Positions 11,952 through 23,635 of a stretch of 64,000 nt of DNA are shown in pieces. The notes under the pieces are model-generated. The model had not been told where the DNA came from. It did no database searches and was given only the letters and a program-made list of their open reading frames with translations. The stretch covers positions 63,404,152 through 63,468,151 of the forward strand of contig NC_083597.1 in the NCBI RefSeq assembly GCF_020882245.1, read 5' to 3'. This stretch comes from Rhopalosiphum padi. Its lineage: Eukaryota; Arthropoda; Insecta; Hemiptera; Aphididae. Both the position numbers and the translations under genes were made by a program. Position 1 is the stretch's first letter, and each line of letters starts with the position of its first letter.

Positions 11952-14900
11952 ATGTTATTTTTTCATCGACGTATACATCGTAATGTATACTTCAAACATA
12001 TTATGAGACGTTATTATTGTCAAAATATCGATAAAATGTCAAAAATAAGAAACATTGGTATTTTAGCACACATAGACGCTGGTAAATATCTAACTATTTT
12101 ATGTTTAGTCCTCGGAATGTTGATATATCAAATAATATACATAACTGTTGATTATTATTATATAACTTATTTTCTAACAATTGATATTTATTTCAAAAAT
12201 TAATACATAATTTAATTTTTCAAACTTTATATTTTTGTTTTAGGTAAAACTACCACTACTGAAAGAATGTTATTTTACTCAGGTTTAATACATAGTATGG
12301 GAGAAGTACACGACGGCAATACAGTTACTGATTATATGGATCAAGAAAGAAACCGAGGTAAAACTATAAACATTTTATCAATCTTGGTTTAAAATTATTT
12401 GTTTTCACTTACTAAATATTTCTACAGGTATTACCATTACTTCTGCTGCTGTAACCTTGCCATGGAAAAAACACAATATTAATCTAGTGGACACTCCAGG
12501 ACATATTGATTTTACAATGCAAGTTGAACAAACATTAAATATTCTAGATGGAGCAGTTATTGTTCTGGATTCATCTGCTGGTTGGTTAACTTTTTTTTAA
12601 GATACTGTTAAAATATATTAAAATATTTAATGTTTTTTAGGAGTTGAAGCTCAAACATTAACTGTATGGCGTCAAACAGATAGGTACATGATACCTCGTA
12701 TAGTTTATGCTAATAAAATGGATCGATCAGATGCTTCATTGCCATTGTGTATTAATTTACTTAAGTCAAAATTTAATATTACTCCATTGCAATTACAAAT
12801 ACCAGTCAGAGGTGAGACTTCTTTGGTATAAAATTCTAAAATTGTTGAAATGTGTTTAAGAAATTAAAAAATACATATTGTTTAAGTTTTTACTTTTTTG
12901 AATGACAACTTACATTTTTAATTTCAATATTTATGTATCAATGAATTTGCAAAATATTTTGTAATTTTTGAAATTAAAAATGAAAACTATCATTCAACAA
13001 GTAAAATTAAAAAAATTATAATGATAAAAAATATTATTTTTAAAAACGTTGATAGATTTATAAATAATAATTTATGTTTGATAAAAGAACCACCCAGTTG
13101 AAAAATATTTTTTTAATCAATACTTATTATATTACTATTAAGCAATTAATTGCCCTAGGCATACAATGATTTATTCTCTTATTTCTGAAAAAAAATTATA
13201 TTACAATATTAATAATTTACCTATTTAATTTAATTTATAATTTATTTGTATTTTGTATTTTGTTAATGATAATAATTTTATTTTTCAGAAAGCAATGGAC
13301 GACTTATAGGTTTAATTGATGTACTCAAAAAGGATATATTAACTTGGCATGGCGATAATGGTCAAAAAGTAATTTCTTCTCCTATAGAAGATAATACTAA
13401 ACAATGGGAGGCTTTGTGTAAAGTACGAGAGGTACTTATTGGCGATTTAGCTGATATGGATGAAACGGTTGCTAATATTGTTTTAAATTCTGATAATGTT
13501 AATTGTATTGATTATGATATATTATTATCAGCTATTAGACGAGCGTGTATATCACAAGTATGCCAATAGAATAATTTAATTTTTGCATATTTTAATTTGT
13601 TATAACTTTGTCTTTTAGAAAGGTGTCCCATTATTTTGTGGTAGTTCCTATAAAAATATTGGTGTGCAAACACTTATGGATGGTATTATAGATTATCTAC
13701 CATCACCAAATGACTGTATTACTTTAGATCCATTTAAATGTTTTGGTACCTCTATGTCAGCTAGAGCGTTTAAGATTGTTCATGAAAAACAAAAGGGGCC
13801 TGTTACATTTTTAAGGATTTATACCGGTACCTTAGAAAAGGTAAAAGTTATTAATTTCATAATAAAAATATTTGTATAATTATATTCTAAGTTTAATCAA
13901 CTAGAATAAAAATATATCCTAGTAGAAATCAGATTTTTCACTTTCAAAGTAATTATATAATCATTTGTTATAATACCCTTTTATTTAAATTTTAAAATGT
14001 ATCATCTATTTAAATCCCAAAATTCTAGACATATTCGCATTTAGATTTTTTTGTAAATTTATAAGTATATCTGAATAAAGTTAAGTTTCATATTTTTTAA
14101 GTATTTCAAGCCAACATAATATTATGTATAAAACTGAAAATGTGATAAATTTTAGTTTTGGAAAAAAAAATGTACCTTATTATTCATATATTAAGAAAAG
14201 AAAAATAGTTACAAAGAAAAAACTGTATAAATATTTTTAGGATATTTAATTAGTATTCAAATTATCACAAGCAAAAGGCACTATAAATATTATATTTATA
14301 GTGATCTAGCTTAAGAAAACCTCATAATAATGTAATTATTAAATAGATTATTAGTCAGTATTTTTATTCTTTAATTAAATAACTTAAAATTATTTATTAA
14401 AAAACAAAAGTTTATTTGTTTTCCATTAAAATATATTTTTTTTGGTTTTTGTTGACTATTAATGTATTTTAATTTCAATTTTCAGGGTCAAAAATTATAC
14501 AATGCTTCTCAATCCAAGTCTGAAAATATTAATCGTGTTATGATAGCTTATGCTGATGATTATAAAGAAGTAAATAATGTAGAATCTGGAAATATTGTAG
14601 CTGTTACAGGACTAAAAGTATGTTTTTTTTTATAATATACATTTTAATTTATTTAATTTATAAAATTTTTACTAATATATTATTATTTTATTTAACTGTA
14701 TTTATTTTTTAAGAACACTGTTTGTGGAGATTTACTTTCCAACAGTAACAATGCAGTAAAGAATGCTTTAACAAAGTTGTCAAAATCAAAAAAAATGACC
14801 CAAGAAGAATCTATTGAAATGCTTGGAGTTGAAATGAGCATACCAGATCCAGTTTTTTTTTGTTCTATTGAACCACCGTCTCAAGTAAATTAATTAATTT

Positions 14901-17900
14901 ATATTCTCAGAAAAAGATTGAACAAAAGATTTGATTGTAGTAATAGTAGATACTATTATTATTAATATTCATAATAGTAATACTATTACCATTTATAATA
15001 TATTATATTATATTTTAAAATAATAATGATATTTAAATACATATATAAAAATCATTAATCATGTTTAATTTTTAAAAATTTCAGTTTTGATATCACTATT
15101 ATCATTACTTATTTTATTTTAAAGAGATGATTTTAATTTTCTTTTTTTAATATTTTTTGTTTGACATTGGTTTTAAATGTTTTAATCATGGTTCATGATT
15201 TACTTCAGCGGTTCCCTATCTGTTTAGTTTTGCTCATAGGCGTGAGCAGATTTTTTTGCAGGGGATGGCAATATATTTAAAAATAACTCAATTTTTATCT
15301 CCTTTAAAAAAAACATAAATCAGAATTTTTTTTAAAAACATGTATTACATAACTACAAAGTTCTCAAAATAATAGTCAATATAATTTTAACTTTGCATTT
15401 TATTACTAATATTAATATGAATTTAATTTATGTAATATTTTATTATAGTTCTAATCGTCTGTCAAAAGTTTTTTTATAAATAAGAATGTTTATAAACTCC
15501 TTACTAAAAAGTAAAAACAAATAACAAGCTGGCTCCATAGACCCACAGGGAATACCCGGCATCCCCACTGCGCATGCCTATGGTTTTGCTGACCACAAAT
15601 TTTGTAAAAAAATCTCTGAGGCCTACCAATGACTAATAGCATACCCATATACATATGTGTATAATATATATAATATTTTTTTAAATATTTACATTAGTAA
15701 TATTAATACTATATGGTCTGCGGCCCAGTTCCACGCTGCCGCCACCCATGGCTTGGGAACTGCTGATATACCTTATTATAATATATTTATCTGTTCTAAT
15801 TTTATTTGAATAATATTTATTCTATATATATATTGATTGAATTTCTATTAGGCATATCAATTAGCTTTGGATAATGCATTAAGTCAGTTGCATAGAGAAG
15901 ATCCTAGCTTAAGAATTCAATATGATGAGGAAACTGGTCAAACAATTTTAGCCGGTAAATTATATTAATATTTATTTATTTTAAATACCTTAGAATAAAT
16001 TCAATTCATTTTCAGATTAGGCATGGGTGAATTGCATTTAGAAGTAATTGGAGAACGGATAAAAACTGAATTTAAAATTGATATTGATCTTAGTCGTCCA
16101 CAAATTTCGTACAAAGAAGGATTAATGTCAGAAGCAAAAGAAAGTCATAGACTTGATTTAAAAATTGGTACTTTATTATTAATCAATTTATATTTTTATA
16201 TTATGAATGATAAATGATTACTATTTAGTATTTTTTATAAGATATTTCGTATTTTGTAATAAATAGGAAATATTAACATACTAGTTTCTTTCATTCTCAA
16301 TGTGTTTGTGTTAAGTAAGATAATTGTATTTTGTATGCAATTATCAAAATTACGAAATGATTATCTTAATTAATAACTTACATTATATTATGCTTAACAA
16401 TATAAAATATTTAAATTATACATGAAATTCTTTAAAAGTAAAGGAATTATAGACTAAAAAAATAATATTTTTACTTGAAGTACTATAATTGAAATTATAT
16501 TTAACCTAACCTTAGGGTGATGTAGTGTTTGATTCTAGTGGCTAGGTGACATAAATCAACATGAATCAAAAAAGGTTGAGAACCACTAAACTAAAATAAA
16601 GCTTGAGTCAGTATAGAATAATAGACAAGTCAAAAAAGTAAATAAATAGTTGTTTCATTGACAGATACTCAGACTATCAACAACTTAATAAGAGCGTAAA
16701 ATTTTTCAAAGGTATTATGATCGGAGAAAGCAAAATAGTTTGATTAGTATTTTGAGAAAATTAGTAGATGATGTCATACTCATATATTTTGTTGACTAAA
16801 ATTTGAAATTTTTAGTACACTTTAAAATTTAAATAAAAAAAAAACTTATGTCAATTTACTCTAATATTAAAAAAAAACAGAATTAAATTAATTCTTCTTA
16901 ACATAAAATGTAACGTGATGTTATATGTTAGTAAAACACAGAACAATGTCTTTTTTAATTGTTTTGCTTTATACATTGCTTAAAAAATATATAATTAATA
17001 TACTTTTTTTTTAGGTTCAACTACACATAGTGTTTACGTAGTGATGTCAATATTAAAACATGAAACTAATAAAAAAATGTTATCGTTGGATCAGAGTCCA
17101 GATAATGCTTCCAATACAGCAGCTATATATTTAAACCGATTAAATATTATAACATCAAGTGCAAAAGCTGCTTTAGCGCATGGTCCCAAACTTGGATGCC
17201 CTGTTAGTAATTAAAAAATATGGTATACTATCTAAATATTACTTTAAACTTTATTTTTACCTAAACTTACAACAAGGTACTTTAAATTATATGTTATAAT
17301 ACTTTTAGAACCTATATTTTACTATGAACGTGTATTAAAGTGATGCTGTTTATAGAAAATACAGTTACAGTTTTTTTATAATTATTAAATTTAGGTTAAA
17401 ACTGAAGGATAATTATTTATCATTCAATTTAACAACTTAAATTAAATCATTGATTACATATTGTTATTTTTAGGTACCAGTTTATGTTTAAAAATGTATT
17501 ATCATTCCAAATTTTTTATAGAATAAAATATAAAATGAACTGTTCAGATTTTAAATAAATTTATTTTGAAGTTACATTTATGATTTTAAATATCTAATGT
17601 TTTCTTTTTTCGAATGGTTTATAAAATTATAAAATTATAAAACCTCATTATAAAGAAAATTTAGTATGATTTTTCTAATTTCTGTAATGGATAGATACTC
17701 CAATAGTAATATTGTGTTATTTACATTTAATATACTAATACTATGAATTGACTAACGTGAATGTATGAAACAATACTAATGAAATTTATTTTAAAATTAA
17801 ATTAAAATTGTTTGTATAATTGTTTTATATGTTTTATATATTAATATAATTTGTCTACTTTATAATTAAGGTAATCAATGTTCGTTTTGTACTTCATTGG

Positions 17901-18423
17901 CTAGAAGTTGGCAAAGGGACATCAGATACTGTCTTAAGTTCAGCTGTAAATCAATGTGTTCAAAAAGTATGGTATCTCATTGTTGATTTTAACTTATTTC
18001 TTTCAATAGATTTCTATTAATGCTTATTATTTCAAATAGCTACTGAAATCTGCTAATACAATTTTACTCGAACCTATTATGAATGTTGAAGTCGTGACTG
18101 ATGATGATCATTCTTCTGCTGTACTTTCGGATTTTGGAAGAAGAAGAGGCTCGATTCAAGATATTTCAACTAGATCAAATTATCGAGTAATAGAATAAAA
18201 TATTAAATTATATAATCTATTCTATTATTTATTTTTATGGTTTGTAATTTAGGTAATAAATGCGTTAGTTCCTCTAGCAGATTTATTAGGTTATTCAAAG
18301 GATCTTAGAACATTTACATCAGGTACTGCATCATTTTCTATGGAATTTCATTCTTATCAAGAAGTGTCTGCTAAAGATGAAGGAGAAGCAATTAAAAATA
18401 TTACTGGTTTTTATCCATTTTAA
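11952..18423 (+). CDS. GFM2: Mitochondrial elongation factor G2 (ribosome-releasing factor 2), 14 exons
   Basis: A translational GTPase that, in characterised orthologues, splits mitochondrial ribosomes after termination together with the mitochondrial recycling factor. Coding exons: 11952-12081, 12244-12357, 12428-12580, 12641-12811, 13289-13557, 13619-13840, 14486-14617, 14714-14884, 15852-15954, 16021-16167, 17015-17202, 17871-17966, 18040-18186, 18253-18423. All phases agree and give 737 aa, close to the ~780 aa family size. Residues 1-30 are Arg/His-rich like a mitochondrial presequence. G-domain motifs: AHIDAGKT (39-46), RGITI (81-85), DTPGH (103-107), NKMD (157-160), GSSYKN (287-292). 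GMGELHLEV starts at 489 (domain III) and LLEPIMNVEV at 641 (domain V). The C-terminus (TSGTASFSMEFHSYQ) matches GFM2 rather than GFM1. An acceptor-like TATTCTAG ends one base before the ATG, suggesting a 5' UTR intron. ATG codons at residues 18 and 29 are alternative starts. Introns 3 and 11 have weak GTTGGT and GTTAGT donors. Confidence 0.95.
12841..13099. mobile_element. Decayed foldback element in GFM2 intron 4
   Basis: The right end, reverse complemented, reads CAACTGGGTGGTTCTTTT, close to the terminus of the 601-bp foldback at 40372 (TACTGGGTGATTCTATT). Inner words TACTTTTTTGAATGACAA, AACGTTGATAG and the inverted pair TTTTTAATTTCAA / TTGAAATTAAAAA are also shared. The left terminus is missing or unrecognisable, so the left boundary is approximate. 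It is intronic and does not touch coding sequence. Confidence 0.55.
15206..15765. mobile_element. Outer hAT-type element in GFM2 intron 8, split by an insertion
   Basis: The ends are CAGCGGTTCCCTATC and, reverse complemented, CAGCAGTTCCCAAGCC. Flanking octamers ATTTACTT (15198-15205) and ATATACCT (15766-15773) match at 6 of 8. The right part contains GGTCTGCGGCCCAG and GCCGCCACCCATGG, typical subterminal hAT sequence. A younger element (15235-15582) has landed inside its left end. No transposase frame is present. Confidence 0.7.
15235..15582. mobile_element. Inner MITE with CATAGGCG ends and perfect 8-bp duplication
   Basis: A 348-bp element has ends CATAGGCGTGAGCAG and, reverse complemented, CATAGGCATGCGCAG (13 of 15 identical). 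It is flanked by perfect copies of GTTTTGCT (15227-15234 and 15583-15590). The duplication is cleaner than that of the host element, which fits later insertion. Its termini match those of the elements at 51626 and 57248. No coding capacity. Confidence 0.85.
16523..16588. mobile_element. hAT terminal fragment in GFM2 intron 10
   Basis: The segment ends AAAAAAGGTTGAGAACCACTA, the reverse complement of the common hAT terminus (C/T)AGTGGTTCTCAACC. Only one end is convincing and no target duplication is visible, so it is treated as a relic. Confidence 0.45.
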
Positions 18424-18438
18424 TTGCATATAGTGTAA

Positions 18439-18450
18439 AATAAAAATAAA
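18439..18450 (+). terminator. GFM2 polyadenylation signals
   Basis: Two tandem AATAAA hexamers (18439-18444 and 18445-18450) lie 16-27 nt after the GFM2 stop codon, implying a very short 3' UTR with cleavage expected around 18460-18475. Confidence 0.7.
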
Positions 18451-20488
18451 ATTTGTTGTTTTGTATTGGTAAAAATGTATTTTATATCAGTCACCTAATG
18501 CAAAAGATATAATATTTATTATTGATTTAAATAAAATTCATAAGATGAACAATTTATAATCTTAAGAAAAATTAACACTACAAATAATGGTCCCTATAAC
18601 TTATTGCAGTAATTGCAAATCACAGTCAACACTGAAAATCAATTTTTACAATTGTTTTATGTTGATTTGATGCTGATTTTATACAATAAACTTTCCAAAA
18701 AGTTACTCTCCTAACTCCTAGTCTAAAGTCTAATCTGTTGTATATTTTATAATATATTTTTTAAATATGTAATAGAATAGATGTCTATGCTAACTATAGT
18801 ATTAGATATTTATATGTGCCAATAAACGTAAATGCTTTCAATTAAAATTAATGGAACAATTACCTATACCTATCTGACACTCTTTAAATGGTACAAATAC
18901 TACAAATGACAAACATTATTAATTTATTGGTTACGAATATTACAGTGTTAAATAGGTACCTACTGGACAATCACTATCACAAATTAATGTGCATGTATAA
19001 CAAATCACAATACGACAATTTAAGATATTAGGAGTTAAGACTATAGAAAGACCATAGAATAGATTAAAAATAGTCTGTTTCGAATGTTGTTTAAAATGTC
19101 TTTCAACCAGTTCAACTTGGTGACAATTGACCAATAATGAAATTTTTATATTTCAACTATTTTGTCTCGGAGCTAGGATCATGAGGTATAAACTAAGAAG
19201 ACTAAACTGACTAAAGAGTAACGATAATATCTACAAAAAAAAAAATAATAAAAAATTTAGCCTTCAAGTTTAAGACCTTCGACTATGTAATTATACATTA
19301 AACTTAATTTATAATGATTAGGTGTTATCTTTGTTTAATGGGTGTGACCGCGTACAAAAGAGGGGCGGAGGCGCAGAGCATTAATATATACGACAGCAAT
19401 CAGTTGAATAATTGTAAGTTTTTCACAAACACTATCACGAACTAAAATATATAAAGTTCGTGCTATTTAGCTGTATACATAATTTTTGTTTATTAATAAA
19501 CATAATAATACACCTATAACTTATGCTTATGAGTCATGACTTATTGTACTCATCACTCATGTCTAATCAATCATCATCAAAAATATTTACCTATTAATTA
19601 GGAATGGTTTTGGTTGTAATTTACAAGAAAATACCATGTTAAGTGTAGCTCTTTTGACTTTTGAGTCTTTGAGGTGAGTTCATGAGTATTTAGTATTTAC
19701 ATCTATTGATTGTAAAATTTATATGAGTATACTAGGTATTATAAAATCAATGGTACCTCGTAGTCGGCGATAAATTGGCTCCCCGCTGAGGAATAATCGC
19801 CAGGTCAGGACTTCACACCTACACCGTACGACATATTATTATCTACCTCGGGTCCTCGGAATATTTCTTACATTATAATATGAGTATTAAATTATTTAGA
19901 ATAACTTTTAGGAGTGTGTTTGATTTATTTAAAATATAGTATTATAGTACAAGTATTCTGGTAGGTACCTACGTAGGAAATATCTACGTACAATATTAGG
20001 TACGTACTAACTGTTGCATCTTGCATACAGACATACAGTTTTTTTTTTTTTGTACAAACAATTCGTTCTTGTGCAAATAGATATTTTTAACTAATAAGTG
20101 TAAAAAACTTAATAAATTGACTATAATATTCTCACAGAGATGTTAAAATATATTCTCTTACGCCGTATGTCTTAGAGTTTTGAATGAGATTGGAATTAAA
20201 AAATGATTTCAAAAGTTTGTAACAGAAATACAACACATTTTATATCAATGCAATAGGTATGCCTATAAGTATTGAAGTACCAACGCGTCTACTTTTGGTA
20301 TTACAATTATTTACATTTTAACTTTTAAGGCGTATAGGTATCTAGCTAATAAATAATAATAGCGTACCCGTATAGTATTATTGTTTTAATTGTATAAGGG
20401 TACATTATAAAGTAATGGTAAAATACGAATATAGTTAAACCCAACGCGTAAGGTTAATAGTTTATAATATATATCTAAATATTATCTA
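18451..20488. other. Intergenic DNA between GFM2 and the repeat region
   Basis: AT-rich. No coding exon is recognisable. GC-richer patches near 19340-19400 (with an ATCAGTTG initiator-like word at about 19399 but no properly spaced TATA) and 19750-19850 were examined and could not be assigned. Confidence 0.4.
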
Positions 20489-20900
20489 TTTTAGATTCTA
20501 AATGGAACAATGAATGTATTGATTTTACAATAACGTGCGTTTTCTTTTTTTGTATCAGTCATCTGCACTTTATACTGAGTACTGAGACAGTAAAAATAAT
20601 TCGATTTTAAACTTTGCGTGTGCTAATTAGATCTGGTAGGCACTTTGAGCGAAGGGGGGGGGGGTAAAAGTAAGAAATTCTCAGTAGCCCAGTAGGTAGG
20701 TACTTTATAAAATTGCTGGAAAAAAACGAGATCATTTATGCTAAACCGGTTTTAAATAAAATCGATTTCTTTATTTTGTTATAATTCAAAAACTATAGAA
20801 ACTTGTACTCCAACTTCCGAGTGTTCGTATTACCATTTTCTAAACATGGTATCATTTTTAAAATATTTTGACATTTTTTGAGCTCTTTTATAGATACGTT
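20489..20900 (+). repeat. Dispersed repeat, copy 1
   Basis: Shares with 55868-56250 the head word TTTTAGATTCT...GATGAATGTATTGATTTTAC (copy 1 has AATGAATGTATTGATTTTAC). It also shares a G-rich run followed by AAAG, and then downstream words in the same order: AAAATCGATTT, TTATTTTGTT, AAAATATTTTGAC. A third seed of the head (TTTTAGATTCTGCGTGGAGCG) lies at about 21659. The class is unknown: no terminal repeats, poly-A tail or coding frame was found. Confidence 0.6.
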
Positions 20901-23635
20901 CAATTCTAAACTCTTTTAGTTTTTTTCTTATACTCGTAAATGATAATAAAAGTTTACTAATCGAATCTTAATTCTTGAAAATTGAATACAAGGTTCATCT
21001 TAAGTTGGAATAATATAAATTAAAAAAAGTCAAGTGACAGAAAATTCCTCAAAAAAACGTATACCGGAAAGTCATTTTGTTGAGATTCAAAAACGAAAAA
21101 CCGTGGATACGTGAAATTTTAACAAAATGTTTATATTATCATTTTTTATTTTTTTATTTAATGTCAATAAAAATGCTTTCACTTAGTCAAAAAGCTTAAT
21201 AATATAATTCAAGGTTTTTCAATTTGTTTACATATTAATAAACAAATATCAAATATACATGTAAATACACGATTCTTCTTTATAAGCATTTGGAGTTAAA
21301 ATTTGGACAAAATTACGTATTTTAACAATGAATAACAATATAAATTATTTTGTTTTGATTAAAAAATATTATTCATAAGGACTCAAGATTATTCACTTTT
21401 ATGTACCTGGGTATATTATGAATTTCATTTTATTTTTCAATAGCACCTATAGGGCTATAGGTTACAGCGAATCGGTACCTACCCACAACCTACTTGCTCA
21501 ACTTTTTATGTTATGAATTGATAACTTATGTAATTCTTTTATTCTTAATAATAAGAATACTAAAATTTTTTAAAAATCTATACTTTTTTTATAAATTTTA
21601 TTTTTACAAATTTTTATTGTTATCTATCAGTGTTTTTCTTTTTAAGGATAAGATAGATTTTAGATTCTGCGTGGAGCGTTTTAATTTCTTATTTAAAAAG
21701 CAGAATATTTTTGGAGTACGCCAATAATATATTGGATCTAATTATGGACGAGCAGTTAATGAGTTTTAATAAAAATTTAAAGTTGAGTGGGGTGGCACAG
21801 TTTACCCCGCTAAACGTTGGTTCGCAAAGTTATAAGTTAAAACTTACTAATTAACTTCTATTATAGCCGATATTTGATTTTTATAATAAATATAATATAA
21901 TATTTAAGTGCGTGTTCTTCGATCTTTTGCCCTTACTAATTATTATATGTCCTTCATTTTAAAGCGTGAAATACGCTATAATAATATAGGACACGGGTTT
22001 ACTTTGATTTTATTATTATAATTTTGCTTTCAAAATGTGTGACACTACTGACACTTAATGGTATACTGGTGTGTACCTAGTACCTACCTGCCCTAAATAG
22101 TTAATTATTTAGCATTAATTATGTACGATGATACTAAATATTAAAAAAACAATATCATACCGTAGTTTAAAATTGTATTTCCTTATTCATATAACATAAA
22201 ATGTGTCCGTTAGAAAATAGTTTACCTGTAACATTGTAATAATATACGATATTACTAATATATTATTAATATAGGTACCTACCTATATTTTAATTTATTT
22301 TACCATCATATATTATACGGCTGTACAATATAGTTATCAACTATTTTCTTGTTGAAATCTCAATAATAATAATAAATTAAAAAATTAATAAAAAATAGTT
22401 ATCTACCTACTACTATAATAATTAATATTGTACACTAAAAATAATATAATAGTATACATTTTGTTTGTAAGTTGTATCTAAAAGTTCATTAGTAATGTAT
22501 CTATCGAGTCATATAGGTACTAATTAGTAATTAGTAATTACCATATTTATAGTAAATTAACCATTTATATACAATTTCGATAATTCGGTGTAGTCGTAAA
22601 ATGTAATATGTTTTCCTTAATTATACCTAAATGTTGCAAAATTTTTATGGTTAATAAAATGATTTATAATAAATATGAAAAAGGGTTGGTACTTACTTAC
22701 TTAATTCCAAAAATCTAACTATCACAAATTGATACACATAAATGGTGACATAGCAGGTCACTGATAACCATATTTAATAAATCTATTCAAGTCCATTGAT
22801 AATGTTTTTCATTAATATAATTGGTTAGTATAGGTATTCAATACTTCGATATAGTGAAGATATGTATACTAGATATAGCTATGGTAAATTGGCAAATAAT
22901 ATTTGTTCATAAATTAATTTGAATAATTATTATAAATTATAAAATACGAGTATCGGAATATATATACTATCGTAAGTTATAATACATTAATATATAATAA
23001 TATTTGTTTCCTGTATTTTATAATATTTATTTATTTATAATGATATCAGTGATCAGTATATCACACAAGACGAATATTAATTTGAATTTTAAATAAATGT
23101 TAATTAGGTTTACCGTCTGTGCGACATGAAAATACATAAGTATACTCTACCCACGCATGGAGATAACCACTATTTAATTTTCTCGTTCACTCACATCAAT
23201 AGTTCAATTTCTCGTTGATTTGGTCATAAATTAAAATTATGTAGGTACACCACATTCGTGTCTCGTGTTATGGGCTATGGTTGTTTATATAATGATTAAA
23301 TACATTTAACATTTGTGTAACGTATATTTTAATGTCGATCGTACATGTTGAATACAGTAATTATAATATCATAATATATACTATCATAAGGTGCAAAGTT
23401 ATAGTAGTATCATCTTAAAGCATAGTATGCACGATATCAAAGATAAGACGATTTAAAATTGTTTTAAACGAAAAGACGTGATGGTAATAATAATAAAGCT
23501 ATATTCATGTTTTATAAAATAGTATATGTATTTATATTATTTTGATATGTATGTCATTGCTAATTATAGATCGAAAGTTAAAATTATTTAAATAAATTTA
23601 TGAAATATTCCTAATAACGTAGCAGGACTCAATCA
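20901..23635. other. Intergenic DNA downstream of protease copy A
   Basis: AT-rich, with a partial head of the dispersed repeat at about 21655-21690. No coding exon recognised. The 3' UTR of protease copy A must begin here on the - strand, but no AATAAA was found close to the stop. Confidence 0.4.

Noticed and set aside
14279..14303. Perfect 25-bp AT-rich palindrome in GFM2 intron 6
   Set aside because: Short and almost entirely A/T; such palindromes are expected at this composition.
19340..19420. Possible promoter with ATCAGTTG initiator
   Set aside because: The nearest TATATA is only about 17 bp upstream, too close for a TATA box, and no gene follows.
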